DNA of 64,000 bases from Aquimarina sp. MAR_2010_214 (GCF_002846555.1 NZ_PJMS01000001.1:682001-746000), one strand, 5' to 3'; shown: positions 8,663-18,927, counted from the first letter of the stretch. A program made the numbers and translations. The notes: generated by a model from the letters alone, not told the origin.

Positions 8663-10051
8663 TTATTTTACTAAGTTGATCTCTACACGTCTGTTTTCTT
8701 TTCTACCTTTTCTAGTTTTATTAGAAGAGATAGGTCTGTCTTCACCATAACCAACAGCTGATAATCTAAACTGATCGATACCGTTTTCTGTCAAGTAATT
8801 CTTAACAGAATTAGCTCTAGAGTCAGATAATCTTTGGTTAAGTTTAGCACTACCTACACTATCAGTATGTCCTTCTACTGTAAACTTAGCATTAGGATAT
8901 TCTTTTAGTATAGAAATGATATCTCCAAGTACTTTATGAGACTGTTCTTTTATAGTAGACTTACCAGAATCAAACAAGATCGTTTTTGCGTACTCATTAA
9001 GAGTCTTCTGTACTTCTTCAGTTACTTCTGGGCAACCATTGTTTGCAACAGTACCAGCAACATCAGGACAGTTATCATCTTTATCTAATACACCGTCACC
9101 ATCTTTATCTTGGTAAGGACATCCATTATTAGCAGCTGGTCCAGCTTCATTAGGACAACCATCTTTACCATCAGCGATTCCATCACCGTCAGCATCAGGA
9201 CATCCATTAAGAGCAGGTAATCCAGCTTCAGTAGGACACTCATCTTTAGGATCTGGAACTCCGTCACCGTCAGTATCAGGACATCCATTAAATTCAGCAG
9301 TACCTGCAGTATCAGGACACTCATCTTTAGCATCAGTGATTCCATCACCATCAGTATCAGGACATCCGTTGAATTCTTCTAAACCAGGAACGTCTGGACA
9401 TTCGTCATCTTTATCATATACTCCATCACCGTCAGTATCTTTACCTCCAAATGCGAAAGTAAGTCCTGCAGAATGTTGGAAATGAGTTGGAGGGTAACTA
9501 CCAGTTTCATAATCTTCAAATACGTGCTTGTAAGTTGTTTGAAGGTTAAATGCTAAGTTTTCTGTTAACCAAAAGTTTAATCCAAGAGAACCGTTTAATG
9601 TTCCAGCTCCTTTTTCATCAACCCAAGCATAACCTCCACCTACACCTACGTAAGGATCAAACCAACTTGAAGAACTTCTAAAACTGTAGCTAATTTTACC
9701 ATCTAAGGCATAATAAGATAAGTCGTCAACATTAACAGGTGTACCGTTTTCAAGTTCACCAAAATTTTCTATTTTGTTAACTGACCCTGCCGCTGTAAAG
9801 GCAAAACCACTTCCTATATATCTACCAACAGATAATTTGGAAACAGATGGAAGGATGTTCCAGTGGTCACTAGCATTAAAAAATTCATCGAAAATTTCTC
9901 CCTGACTGGTAAGGTCTCCCCCAGTAGGAAAGATGTCAACGGCATTAATGCCTATAGAAACCGCCCAAGGATTGTTTTCATCTTGTGCATTCGCCGTACT
10001 AAATCCAAGTACAAGTAACGAAGCCACTAAAAATCTGCTAAGATGTTTCAT
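8663..10051 (-). CDS. OmpA-family outer-membrane protein with thrombospondin type 3 repeats
   Basis: 462 residues from the ATG at 10051; a TTG two codons upstream is less likely. Order: signal peptide to about residue 23, an eight-strand-type beta barrel (about 25-200), five calcium-binding TSP3 repeats of the form DTDGDGV-D-KDECP (about 205-325), then a C-terminal OmpA peptidoglycan-binding domain (about 350-462) with [11 protein letters not shown] and the [13 protein letters not shown] helix. It anchors the outer membrane to peptidoglycan. It has its own promoter box and terminator although it sits between addA and addB. Confidence 0.93.
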   Translation of the reverse strand: MKHLSRFLVASLLVLGFSTANAQDENNPWAVSIGINAVDIFPTGGDLTSQGEIFDEFFNASDHWNILPSVSKLSVGRYIGSGFAFTAAGSVNKIENFGELENGTPVNVDDLSYYALDGKISYSFRSSSSWFDPYVGVGGGYAWVDEKGAGTLNGSLGLNFWLTENLAFNLQTTYKHVFEDYETGSYPPTHFQHSAGLTFAFGGKDTDGDGVYDKDDECPDVPGLEEFNGCPDTDGDGITDAKDECPDTAGTAEFNGCPDTDGDGVPDPKDECPTEAGLPALNGCPDADGDGIADGKDGCPNEAGPAANNGCPYQDKDGDGVLDKDDNCPDVAGTVANNGCPEVTEEVQKTLNEYAKTILFDSGKSTIKEQSHKVLGDIISILKEYPNAKFTVEGHTDSVGSAKLNQRLSDSRANSVKNYLTENGIDQFRLSAVGYGEDRPISSNKTRKGRKENRRVEINLVK

Positions 10052-10085
10052 ATTCAATAATTTAATTTTTAAGTGTTAATTAGAG

Positions 10086-10093
10086 CAAATGTA
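10086..10093 (-). promoter_or_regulatory. -7 box of the ompA promoter
   Basis: Minus strand TACATTTG matches the Bacteroidota -7 consensus TAnnTTTG. It lies about 35 bp upstream of the ATG at 10051, leaving a short A/T-rich leader, and argues that ompA is not merely read through from addA. Confidence 0.6.
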
Positions 10094-10336
10094 ATATGTT
10101 AAAAATAACTGTCAAAGATAAATCTAATAAATTTTTCTTAACAAGCCAGTATATATCGCAGCTTTGGAGAGTGTAGTCGTTTTTTTTAACAGTTTTCTGG
10201 CCCCAAAAAAAGCAATAATTTTAACCTAACTAGAGAAAAATTAAAATATTTAGCTCAACAATTATGTTACAATTATAAGATAAAAATACCTTTTATCCTT
10301 AAATTTCTTTTAGTAATTGTAAAAATGACAGATTAT

Positions 10337-13300
10337 TTATACGTGTTTTAAGGTGATATCGTCATTAAAGTAAATTAGAATTTTATCTTTTACAATGTGC
10401 CCTATTTTTTCAAGAAGTGATGCATAGCCCTGTATTTGCATTGTATGAGAAGTATTGTGAATTCCTGTTTTATAATCCATTATCGTCGTTAGATTATTTT
10501 TATCAATTACTATTCGATCAGGTCGAAATAATCTTCCATTAGAAATTATATCTCTTTCATTATGCACTGTATTCTCCAAAGAGAAGTATTGAGAAAGCTC
10601 TGGATGATCTACAATACCCTTTATTTCATCATAAAGTATTTCTTTTTCAGAAATAGTAATTTCTCCCTTTTGGTAGGCTTCTTCAACAACTCTTTCCACA
10701 TCCTTATATGTATTGATAGAAGCCATAAGATCATGTATCAAATTTCCTTTTTCTATTGCACTCTGTTGAGACGTATCCCATAGTTTACCAGAATTAGTTA
10801 CAATATTTACTTTATATTTTCCCGAGGAATCTTCGAATCGAGAAAGTTTAACCATTTTTGGCTTATCTTCTATATCTGTATTTATAACCCCTGGTCTTAA
10901 AGAACTACCAAAAACATACTCTGTTTTTTCAGAATTCCATTGATCCAAATGTTTTAAATATGCAATTAATTTTCCAGAAAAAGTATTTGGGTTACTTTCT
11001 CCTTTTGCATTCAATTTTAGGTTAGAAACAATATATAATTGCTCTTCTGCACGGGTAAGTACTACATATAATAAATTAAACGCATCTAATTCTAATTGCG
11101 CTTGTCTGTTTAAAACAATTTCTTCTGCATCTTTACCATACTCAGATATTGCTTTATTATAGTTAATAAATACTTCTTCAAAATTGCCGTATTGTTCACT
11201 ATCTACTGCTAACCATATTTTAGGTTCTATTTCTTCATAGATATCTATATTAGCATATGGATAAATAACGCAAGGAAACTCTAGTCCTTTTGCTTTATGT
11301 ATTGTCATAATCTGAATTGCCTCTTCTGTTTCTGGGGCAACAATGCTTAATTTATCTTTTTTTATATGCCAATATGCTAAAAAACCTATGATACCTTCTG
11401 TGTGTTTTTGAGTAAATGTAAATACTACATCCAGAAAAAATTGCACATATGCTATAGTGTTATCAGCAAGAGAGAAGCTCGTTATAATATATTCTACTGC
11501 ATCATAAAGAGGTCTTATCGAAACCTGGGCAAGATCAAAATCAAGCCCTAAAATTTTAAGTTCTGAAGAAAATGTTTTCTTATCAACACCTATCATTTTT
11601 TCTAAAAACAAATGTTTTTCTTGTATTGAAAAATTTTCGGTTAAAAAATGTAATACATTGATTTTTGATTGCAGATGCTCTGGGTGTGTACACCAGGTAA
11701 GTAAATCGATAATAAATGTTACCTGAGGTGCATTCTTAATTAATAATGTTTCTGAAGAAATTATAGACAATCCTTTCTGAGTAAGAAAATCTGCGATAAC
11801 AGTTCCTTCTTTTTGTTTTCTTACGATAACACATATTTCATTAAGAGGATATCCTTTTTTGTTTAGTTCAAGTATAGTCTCAAACACTCTTTCGGGATAT
11901 AAGTCATTCTCTTGAGCTACATTTTTAGCTTCAATAAATGATATATTAACATATCCATCTTTTTTAGAGTTAACTTCTTGCTTATTCCCCAACACATATA
12001 ATTCCCGATGTTTTTCATTTTTAAAATCACCAGATAAAAAGGTAAATAAGCTATTATTGAATTTAATAATTTCTTCGTGGCTACGATAATTTCTAGGGAG
12101 ATTAAGAACTTGTTTTTCCTGTATTGAAAAAGGATTTTCATCAGAAGATAAATTAATAAATTGTTCTGCTTTTCCTCCTCTCCATCGATAAATTGCTTGT
12201 TTTGCATCTCCTACAATAGTAACCTGCCCTCTTTTACCTGTTAATGTTTCTGTTGACACTGCATTATCAATAAGAGGAATCAAATTATTCCACTGTAATT
12301 CTGAAGTATCCTGAAATTCATCAATAAAATAATCTCTATATCGCTCTCCTAAACGTTCGTATATAAATGGAGCTGGCTGATCCTTAATTGCCTTACTTAT
12401 AATCGTATTAAATTCTGATATTAACAGAATTTTTCTTTCCTTTTTGATTCCAATTAATTCTTTATTAATTGCATTTAATACCGAAAGAGGTGTAAGGTTT
12501 TTGATAACATTCTTAAAAAAACCAATTTGTATTAATAGTTGCTTTGTTGTTAGAAAAACTTCTTCTACAGAAGATCTAATGCTATCGATTAGTTCTTTTT
12601 TATGAGAGTCTAACTTAGTACTATAGAAAGAGGCTTCTTGTATATTTTGTTTCCAGGCGGCTTTAAAATCCACTTTCACATCACCTTCTGTAAGTTTTAA
12701 AAAGTGGTTAGGAATTGAGCTCCGAGTAAAATCTGTATATTCTACTCCATGAGTTTTAATTACTTGTAAAATGGTATTCGACTCAGAAATGATATCCTTC
12801 TTACATCTGGCAACTCTTTCACTCAATTGTTTTTTCAGGCTTTCAAAATTGGCAATTGTTTTATGCGAAAGTTTATTGAGATGTCCTCTGTCATTTTCAC
12901 TAAATAACAATCTGGCTATCTTATTAAGCTCTATAGTAATATCCCAACTTTTATCATCTTCGAGTTTGCTGATGGCAAAATCAATAATCAATTTGGTCAG
13001 CTCTTCATTTAGTCCTATTTTGGCAACCACTGCATCTACAGCTTCTTCAATTAAAGAATCTGTATCCATTTCGATCTCAAAATTCATAGGAATCCCCAAA
13101 TCATGCGCAAATGTCCTGATCACTCTATGTGTAAATGTATCAATAGTAACGACATCAAATGCTGCATAATTATGAAGAATACTTCTAAGAATTCGTTTTG
13201 CTTTTTGTTTCAGTTCAAGCTCAGGAATTTTAGTCTCTACACTTAATTCATTTAGCAAATCTTGATATTTTGATGGAGTATCAAGCTCACTAATAGCGAC

Positions 13301-13489
13301 AAGATTCTCTAATATCCTGGATTTCATCTCAGCAACTGCTTTATTTGTAAAAGTAATTGCCAAGATATTTTTATAACTATCCCTATACTCTCCTTTTAAT
13401 AGGGCGATCAAATATGCTTTTACCAGGGTATAGGTTTTACCAGCACCAGCAGCAGCATTATAAACAATAAAAGCAGTAGTAGAATTCAA
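10337..13489 (-). CDS. addA: AddA-like UvrD helicase/nuclease subunit
   Basis: 1050 residues of a RecBCD/AddAB-type helicase-nuclease. Walker A AAAGAGKT at 12-19, motif Ia AITFTNKAVAEMK, motif II FIDEFQDTSELQW near 395, motif III GDAKQAIYRWRGG, motif IV LPRNYRS, motif V MTIHKAKGLEFPCV and motif VI LLYVVLTRAEEQLY are all present. A C-terminal nuclease carries IMDYKTG near residue 1015. With AddB it resects broken DNA ends. The start codon is TTG, placing the Walker A loop at the usual distance from the N-terminus. addB also uses TTG, which could hold both subunits at low level. Confidence 0.9.
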   Translation of the reverse strand: MNSTTAFIVYNAAAGAGKTYTLVKAYLIALLKGEYRDSYKNILAITFTNKAVAEMKSRILENLVAISELDTPSKYQDLLNELSVETKIPELELKQKAKRILRSILHNYAAFDVVTIDTFTHRVIRTFAHDLGIPMNFEIEMDTDSLIEEAVDAVVAKIGLNEELTKLIIDFAISKLEDDKSWDITIELNKIARLLFSENDRGHLNKLSHKTIANFESLKKQLSERVARCKKDIISESNTILQVIKTHGVEYTDFTRSSIPNHFLKLTEGDVKVDFKAAWKQNIQEASFYSTKLDSHKKELIDSIRSSVEEVFLTTKQLLIQIGFFKNVIKNLTPLSVLNAINKELIGIKKERKILLISEFNTIISKAIKDQPAPFIYERLGERYRDYFIDEFQDTSELQWNNLIPLIDNAVSTETLTGKRGQVTIVGDAKQAIYRWRGGKAEQFINLSSDENPFSIQEKQVLNLPRNYRSHEEIIKFNNSLFTFLSGDFKNEKHRELYVLGNKQEVNSKKDGYVNISFIEAKNVAQENDLYPERVFETILELNKKGYPLNEICVIVRKQKEGTVIADFLTQKGLSIISSETLLIKNAPQVTFIIDLLTWCTHPEHLQSKINVLHFLTENFSIQEKHLFLEKMIGVDKKTFSSELKILGLDFDLAQVSIRPLYDAVEYIITSFSLADNTIAYVQFFLDVVFTFTQKHTEGIIGFLAYWHIKKDKLSIVAPETEEAIQIMTIHKAKGLEFPCVIYPYANIDIYEEIEPKIWLAVDSEQYGNFEEVFINYNKAISEYGKDAEEIVLNRQAQLELDAFNLLYVVLTRAEEQLYIVSNLKLNAKGESNPNTFSGKLIAYLKHLDQWNSEKTEYVFGSSLRPGVINTDIEDKPKMVKLSRFEDSSGKYKVNIVTNSGKLWDTSQQSAIEKGNLIHDLMASINTYKDVERVVEEAYQKGEITISEKEILYDEIKGIVDHPELSQYFSLENTVHNERDIISNGRLFRPDRIVIDKNNLTTIMDYKTGIHNTSHTMQIQGYASLLEKIGHIVKDKILIYFNDDITLKHV

Positions 13490-13636
13490 TTCTTTTTTTT
13501 ACTAAAATACTAAAACCCGAAAATCTTATACCATCGATTTCTATAAAATTATAATAACAAAAAAGTTGTTTTTACTATCCTGTGGGTTTTAATTAATTTA
13601 TAACAATTATAAATTTTTATTCATCATTCGAATTGT

Positions 13637-13644
13637 TAAATTTG
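13637..13644 (+). promoter_or_regulatory. -7 box of the sodA promoter
   Basis: TAAATTTG matches TAnnTTTG and lies 38 bp before the sodA ATG in an otherwise A/T-rich intergenic region. Confidence 0.6.
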
Positions 13645-13682
13645 ATGTCGCTTTTATTTTTTATTAATTAAAATAATAACAT

Positions 13683-14291
13683 ATGTCATTCGAATTACCA
13701 AAATTAAACTACGCTTTTGATGCGTTAGAACCTCATATAGATGCTCGTACCATGGAAATTCATCATGATAAACATCATGCCGGATACACTAGTAAATTAA
13801 ACGCAGCAATAGAAGGAACGGATCTTGACGGTAAAACCATTGAAAATATTCTTATTAATCTTGATATGTCAAACGGAGCTGTTAGAAATAACGGTGGGGG
13901 ATATTATAATCATAATTTATTTTGGGAGATAATGTCACCTAATGGAGGAGAAAAGCCTTCTGGTGAACTTGCAGATGCAATTAATGCAGCCTATGGATCT
14001 TTTGATGCTTTTAAAGAAACATTCTCAAAAGCAGCTGCTACTAGATTTGGATCAGGATGGGCTTGGTTATGTGTACACCAAGGCGGAAAAGTAGAAATTT
14101 GCTCTACTCCTAACCAAGATAACCCTTTAATGCCAGGTATTGCATGCGGAGGAACTCCTATACTTGCATTAGATGTTTGGGAACATGCATATTACTTAAA
14201 CTATCAAAATCGTCGTCCTGATTATGTTACTGCATTTTTTAATGTAATTGACTGGAACGAAGTGGCAAGCCGATATGCTCAAGGAAAGTAA
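13683..14291 (+). CDS. sodA: superoxide dismutase, manganese type
   Basis: 202 residues, the usual length. The metal ligands are visible: His in MEIHHDKHH (about 27), His in [12 protein letters not shown] (about 82), and Asp and His in [19 protein letters not shown] (about 164 and 168). The GGGYYNH and [10 protein letters not shown] contexts, with Gln in the C-terminal domain, favour Mn over Fe. It converts superoxide to peroxide and oxygen in the cytoplasm. It is monocistronic, with a promoter box before it and a strong terminator after it. Confidence 0.95.
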   Translation: MSFELPKLNYAFDALEPHIDARTMEIHHDKHHAGYTSKLNAAIEGTDLDGKTIENILINLDMSNGAVRNNGGGYYNHNLFWEIMSPNGGEKPSGELADAINAAYGSFDAFKETFSKAAATRFGSGWAWLCVHQGGKVEICSTPNQDNPLMPGIACGGTPILALDVWEHAYYLNYQNRRPDYVTAFFNVIDWNEVASRYAQGK

Positions 14292-14316
14292 ATAACAATA
14301 CTTTAAACAAAAAGAA

Positions 14317-14345
14317 AAGAGTCACACTACAGTGACTCTTTTTTA
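14317..14345 (+). terminator. intrinsic terminator of sodA
   Basis: A perfect 9-bp stem AAGAGTCAC/GTGACTCTT with a 6-nt loop, followed by a T-run, 26 bp after the sodA stop codon. Confidence 0.9.
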
Positions 14346-14376
14346 TATTAAAAATATTACGAAATGTCAGAAAATA

Positions 14377-14405
14377 AAAAAAGGTGGAAGAACCACCTTT
14401 TTTTG
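14377..14405 (-). terminator. bidirectional intrinsic terminator
   Basis: Stem AAAAAGGTGG/CCACCTTTTT with a short loop, A-rich on one side and T-rich on the other. It faces the convergent purF-like gene that ends at 14558, with the sodA terminator on its other side. Confidence 0.75.
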
Positions 14406-14557
14406 CCCCAAATCTACCATGAACTTAACCTACTTATGCTATGGCTTTGCTAATATAGAACGTTATTTCATAGTGAAAAAATGTTTTAGACGAAAGGTCA
14501 AAATAATTGTTGAAATACACAAATTAACCCTTTTTAACAACAAACATTTTTGTTTTT

Positions 14558-16456
14558 TTAATACGCTCTTTCATTTTTACCTTCAAAGAAATTTATAAAA
14601 GCCTTATTTACAACTCTATTTCCTCCTATTGTTGGATAATCTCCCGTAAAATACCAATCTCCCAAGTTCTTAGGGCAGGCTCGATGAAGATTGTCAACGG
14701 TCTGATAAATAATCTTTACATCAGCTTTTACTGATGTATCACTTAACAACTCTGATATTTTATCACTTATTTCCTGATCAGGAAATCCGCTATAGATTTC
14801 TTTTACAAAATTTTGCACTTCTGAGTCTACTAAGTTTTCTTGGGCTTTACATTTTTCATAAACCTGCTCTACCAAATCATAATTCCCATTTTCTTTTAAA
14901 AGTTCTAACGCAGCCTGAAATGCAATTAAACCTTCTAATCTAGCCATATCAATTCCATAACAATCAGGAAAACGAATTTGTGGTGCCGAAGAGACAATAA
15001 CGATTTTCTTTGGATTTAATCTATCCATCATCTTGATAATACTCTTTTTCAAGGTTGTTCCCCTAACGATACTATCATCAATTATAACTAGATTATCTTC
15101 TTGCCTTACTACACCATAAGTCACATCATAAACATGGGCCACCAAATCATCCCTACTACTATCTTCTGTAATAAAAGTACGAAGCTTAGCATCTTTAATT
15201 GCAATTTTCTCTGTTCTTAATCTGTATGAGAGAATTTCTGATAGACGCTCATCTGTTAATGTCTCTTTTTCTGAAAGTATCGTTTCGTTTTTCTGCTTGT
15301 TTAATTCATCCTGAGCAGCTTCAACCATACCATAAAAAGAGGTCTCAGCTGTATTTGGAATAAAAGAAAAAACAGTATTTACTGTATCATGGTTAATTTC
15401 TTCTAAAACCTGAGGCATAATCAACCTTCCTAAACTCTTTCTTTCTTCATAAATCTCGGCATCACTTCCTCGTGAAAAATAAATACGTTCAAAAGAACAC
15501 GCTTTTCGTTCTAGTGGTTCAATAATTCTATCTACAGAAGTTTCACCATTCTTTTTAACGATAATTGCTTTTCCTGGATCAAGTTCTAATACATCATCAA
15601 AAGCAACATCAAATACAGTTTGGATAACGGGTCTTTCTGATGCTACAACCACTATTTCATCATCTTTATAATAGTATGCCGGTCTGATCCCTGCCGGATC
15701 TCTTAAAACAAAAGCATCGCCATGCCCAAGCATTCCTGCCATAGCATAACCCCCATCCCAATCTCTTGATGATTTTTTAAGGATTTTCGCGACATTTAAT
15801 CGTTCTGCAATTTGTGGAGAGGCTTCATTTTTATTAAATCCTTCTTTCTTTAATTTCTTATATAACTTGGCTACTTCAGAATCCAAAAAGTGGCCAATTT
15901 TTTCCATTACAGTAACGGTATCTACCTTATCTTTAGGATGCTGTCCTAATCGTACAAGATTATTAAACAACACATCATTGTTGGTCATATTGAAGTTACC
16001 TGCTACAATTAGATTACGGTGCATCCAATTGTTCTGTCTTAAAAATGGATGAACACTCTCTACACTATTTTTACCAAATGTCCCGTAGCGCACATGCCCA
16101 AGAAGGACTTCTCCTATGTAAGGAATATTTTTTTTCTGTAGTTCTACATCATCCGAATATTCTGGATGTTCTACCAATTCTTTATTAATTCTATCGTTAA
16201 TCTGAGAAAATATATCTTGTATTGGCTGTGATTCACTCGATCGAACTCTACTTATATATCGTTCTCCAGGAGCAGTGTCTAATTTAATACTTGCAAATCC
16301 GGCACCATCCTGACCGCGATTATGTTGTTTTTCCATCATCAGATACATTTTATTTACTCCATAAAATGCACTACCATATTTCTCCTTATAATACTCTAAT
16401 GGTTTTAGTAGTCTGATAAATGCTATACCGCATTCGTGTTTTAACGCATCACTCAT
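14558..16456 (-). CDS. amidophosphoribosyltransferase-family protein (PurF-like), long form
   Basis: 632 residues against about 480-510 for classical PurF. The mature N-terminal nucleophile is Cys9 after a short propeptide (MSDALKHE/CGIAF), and the glutaminase domain has NRGQDGAGFASI and GHVRYGTFG. The C-terminal phosphoribosyltransferase domain carries the PRPP loop VIIDDSIVRGTT near 445-460. The expected reaction is PRPP plus glutamine to phosphoribosylamine, the first step of purine synthesis. Insertions around 85-115 and 385-440 and an extended C-terminus account for the extra length. This long form is recurrent in Bacteroidota; whether it is the main PurF or a paralogue cannot be told here. 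A PfkB-family kinase gene lies upstream on the same strand, past a terminator. Confidence 0.82.
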   Translation of the reverse strand: MSDALKHECGIAFIRLLKPLEYYKEKYGSAFYGVNKMYLMMEKQHNRGQDGAGFASIKLDTAPGERYISRVRSSESQPIQDIFSQINDRINKELVEHPEYSDDVELQKKNIPYIGEVLLGHVRYGTFGKNSVESVHPFLRQNNWMHRNLIVAGNFNMTNNDVLFNNLVRLGQHPKDKVDTVTVMEKIGHFLDSEVAKLYKKLKKEGFNKNEASPQIAERLNVAKILKKSSRDWDGGYAMAGMLGHGDAFVLRDPAGIRPAYYYKDDEIVVVASERPVIQTVFDVAFDDVLELDPGKAIIVKKNGETSVDRIIEPLERKACSFERIYFSRGSDAEIYEERKSLGRLIMPQVLEEINHDTVNTVFSFIPNTAETSFYGMVEAAQDELNKQKNETILSEKETLTDERLSEILSYRLRTEKIAIKDAKLRTFITEDSSRDDLVAHVYDVTYGVVRQEDNLVIIDDSIVRGTTLKKSIIKMMDRLNPKKIVIVSSAPQIRFPDCYGIDMARLEGLIAFQAALELLKENGNYDLVEQVYEKCKAQENLVDSEVQNFVKEIYSGFPDQEISDKISELLSDTSVKADVKIIYQTVDNLHRACPKNLGDWYFTGDYPTIGGNRVVNKAFINFFEGKNERAY

Positions 16457-16495
16457 TGTATTCCAAAATTCTAAATGTTGTTGTGTTAATCATAA

Positions 16496-16527
16496 TTAAA
16501 AAAGCCCCAAACAATTACTTTAGGGCT
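16496..16527 (-). terminator. intrinsic terminator after the PfkB kinase gene
   Basis: On the minus strand AGCCCTAAA pairs with TTTGGGGCT (one mismatch) and is followed by a T-run. It lies 9 bp past the kinase stop, so the kinase and the purF-like gene are probably separate transcripts. Confidence 0.8.
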
Positions 16528-16535
16528 ATCCTTTA

Positions 16536-17465
16536 TCAAGACAATTCTATTTCAAATTGTGTTAACTCTCTAAACTGCTGAAGTCGCCTTTGAACCTCAT
16601 CTTTATTTAAATTCTCCATTCGTTCTGTACCAAATTTCTCTACACAAAAAGAGGCTAGATTTGAAGCATGAATAATTGCTTTCTTCATATTCTCAAATGA
16701 AATATCCCCAGTTTTGGTTAGATATCCAGAAAAACCTCCTGCAAATGTATCTCCAGCACCGGTAGGGTCAAAAACTTCTTCTAACGGTAATGCCGGGGCA
16801 AAGAAAATCTGTTCTTCATGAAATAACAAAGCTCCATGTTCACCTTTTTTAATCACGACATATTTTGGCCCCATCTTTTCGATTGCTCTAGCTGCTTTTA
16901 CCAAAGAATATTCTCCGCTTAATTGTCTAGCTTCTTCATCATTAATAGTAATTACATCTACTTTTGAAATTACTTTTAGAAGATCTCCTAAAAAAGCATC
17001 TTCCATCCAAAAATTCATAGTATCTAATATCGTAAGTTTTGGTTTAGAAGTAAGTTGTTCTATAACACCAAGCTGCACCGATGGATTTAAATTTCCTAAC
17101 ATTATAATATCTGCATCCTTATAATTATCAGGAACTACAGGATTAAAATCAGCAAGTACATTAAGTTGTGTATCTAATGTGTCTCTTGAATTTAAATCAT
17201 TATGATAGCGACCCCTCCAGAAAAAAGTCTTTCCTCCCTTTACAATTTCTACAGCAGAAGTGTCAATGTTTTTTTCCTGAAGTAGGGAAAGATAATCCAA
17301 AGGAAAATCTTCTCCAACCACAGAGACAATTGCTGAAGAAATGTTGAAATTAGAAGCAGAAAGTGCAATATATGGGGCTGCTCCACCTAAAATCTTATCA
17401 GTTTTACCAAAAGGTGTTTCAATAGCATCAAAGGCCATAGAACCTACAATAAGTAATTTACTCAT
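16536..17465 (-). CDS. PfkB-family carbohydrate/nucleoside kinase
   Basis: 309 residues from the ATG at 17465. A longer form from the TTG at 17492 is rejected because a -7 promoter box (17490-17497) overlaps that codon. The ribokinase fold shows GGAAPYIALSASNF near 27-40 for sugar binding and the C-terminal signature DPTGAGDTFAGGFSGYL with catalytic base Asp239. It phosphorylates a sugar or nucleoside with ATP; the substrate is not clear. The gene recurs next to the long PurF form in Flavobacteriaceae (from memory), hinting at a nucleoside or ribose link. Confidence 0.88.
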   Translation of the reverse strand: MSKLLIVGSMAFDAIETPFGKTDKILGGAAPYIALSASNFNISSAIVSVVGEDFPLDYLSLLQEKNIDTSAVEIVKGGKTFFWRGRYHNDLNSRDTLDTQLNVLADFNPVVPDNYKDADIIMLGNLNPSVQLGVIEQLTSKPKLTILDTMNFWMEDAFLGDLLKVISKVDVITINDEEARQLSGEYSLVKAARAIEKMGPKYVVIKKGEHGALLFHEEQIFFAPALPLEEVFDPTGAGDTFAGGFSGYLTKTGDISFENMKKAIIHASNLASFCVEKFGTERMENLNKDEVQRRLQQFRELTQFEIELS

Positions 17466-17489
17466 ACAACTAGCGTAATAATTTTTTTG

Positions 17490-17497
17490 CAAATATA
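17490..17497 (-). promoter_or_regulatory. -7 box of the PfkB kinase promoter
   Basis: Minus strand TATATTTG, an exact TAnnTTTG match, 24 bp upstream of the ATG at 17465. Confidence 0.6.
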
Positions 17498-17907
17498 CGT
17501 TTTACTTTTAAGTAGTAAGAAGATTAATACAAAGGTTATTTTCTATCAAAAATTATAGATGCGTTTTTATGATTTTGTTTGCAATTTGATAAATATAGGT
17601 TAAGGAATCTATATTTTGTTACTTATACAGAAATAGTAAGCAAGTAATCCTCCTTTTACAGATTTCTTTATGATTTTAATTTCTTCTATTTTATCAATAA
17701 CATGCTCTAAATCAAAACTTAAATTTCATATTTTATTTACTAAAAAAATAATTTTGACTTGTATTTACACATTTGTGAAAATGATAATTTTTTAGCACAA
17801 AACCCTTAATAAAATTAGAATTTTTGAAAAAAAAATTCAAAATGCTAAAATAAACTTAAAAAAACAGCGTTCTTTATACAATACAAACTCAAACTTATAT
17901 ATTAATT
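17498..17907. other. gene-free intergenic region before the astacin-like gene
   Basis: About 410 bp of A/T-rich sequence between divergent genes. No ORF of note, no terminator hairpin and no exact TAnnTTTG box on the plus strand were seen. It must hold the promoter of the metallopeptidase gene. The last 25 bases (ACAAACTCAAACTTATATAT) resemble the leader-like strings at about 1000-1015 and 1385-1400. Confidence 0.5.
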
Positions 17908-18873
17908 ATGAAAAAATTAAATTTAGCTAAACTAGTTTTAGCTACGTCGCTTTCGGTTTTATTATTTAACTGTGAAAAAGATTCTGAAGGCATTTTTGAA
18001 ACTGATCAAGATGCAACTGCAAAAGACGCTCATGTATGTATCGAAAAATGGAACACTAACAATTCAAAAGCTGCCAGTGTTAAAGATGTGCAATGGGAAC
18101 CTGGTCAAACTATTCGTGTAAAATTCCTAAACGGAAGTAATTATCTTCAATCTAAAGTAAAGCAATATGCTGTACAATGGGAAGACCATGCTAACGTAAA
18201 ATTCGAATTTGTTTCTTCAAACAGTAGTGCCAATATTAAAATTGGTTTTGGTAACTATAACAATGCAAAAGGGTATTGGTCATATTTAGGAACTGCATCT
18301 AATAATCAATCCCACAGTATGCATTATCAGTATTTTAATAATAGTACATCTGATACTGAATTTAGACGTGTTATAGTTCACGAATTTGGGCATGCACTTG
18401 GTTTGATTCACGAACATCAAAATCCTGTAGCAGGAATCAACTGGAATAAAGAAGTTGTTTACGAATATTACCAAAGAACTCAAGGATGGAGTAGAGCACA
18501 GGTAGACAATAACCTATTCAGACGTTATTCGGCAAGCACTACTAATTATAGTGCATATGATTCAAAATCAATAATGCATTACCCTATCCCTGCAGCACAT
18601 ACTACAGATGGTGTTGCCGTAGGAAGTAATACAAGACTATCTGCAACAGATAAATCTTTTATTGCTAGAATATATCCAGGTAGCACTAACCCTCCTACCG
18701 GTGATATCTGTGATGGAGTTGCTGAATATAATGGTGGTTTTTACTCTGTTGGAGATAAAGTGACTTATCGAGGAAATTTATTCGAAAGAACAGCTAGTGG
18801 TTGGAAACATCTTGGAGCATGTGGTACTGCAAAATCAAAAAGTAATACAGCAGTTACATATCCATCTGTTTAA
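17908..18873 (+). CDS. astacin-like (M12A) zinc metallopeptidase lipoprotein with C-terminal binding module
   Basis: 321 residues. A signal peptide ends at Cys22 (LLFNC), so it is a predicted lipoprotein. The metzincin motif HEFGHALGLIHEHQ gives zinc ligands His158, His162 and His168 with catalytic Glu159; the Met-turn SIMHYP at 221-226 has the Tyr typical of astacins. After a Pro-rich linker a ~45-residue module (about 266-310) with paired Cys and aromatic residues (YNGGFYSVGDKVTYRGNLFE) resembles chitin-binding type 3 / CBM5/12 domains. It likely digests protein at or near the cell surface, perhaps bound to polysaccharide. It is monocistronic and followed by a terminator. Confidence 0.9.
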   Translation: MKKLNLAKLVLATSLSVLLFNCEKDSEGIFETDQDATAKDAHVCIEKWNTNNSKAASVKDVQWEPGQTIRVKFLNGSNYLQSKVKQYAVQWEDHANVKFEFVSSNSSANIKIGFGNYNNAKGYWSYLGTASNNQSHSMHYQYFNNSTSDTEFRRVIVHEFGHALGLIHEHQNPVAGINWNKEVVYEYYQRTQGWSRAQVDNNLFRRYSASTTNYSAYDSKSIMHYPIPAAHTTDGVAVGSNTRLSATDKSFIARIYPGSTNPPTGDICDGVAEYNGGFYSVGDKVTYRGNLFERTASGWKHLGACGTAKSKSNTAVTYPSV

Positions 18874-18927
18874 TAATCAATCAGATTAAAAAATCTAAAT
18901 AAAATGTGATACATTTTATTTATCAAT

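Noticed and set aside
9085..9351. Repetitive low-complexity ORF in another frame of ompA
   Set aside because: It is a shadow of the TSP3 repeats in the true frame.
8990..9420. Regular repeats that could be taken for a CRISPR array
   Set aside because: The repeats are in-frame TSP3 codons of the OmpA protein, with no unique spacers of constant length.
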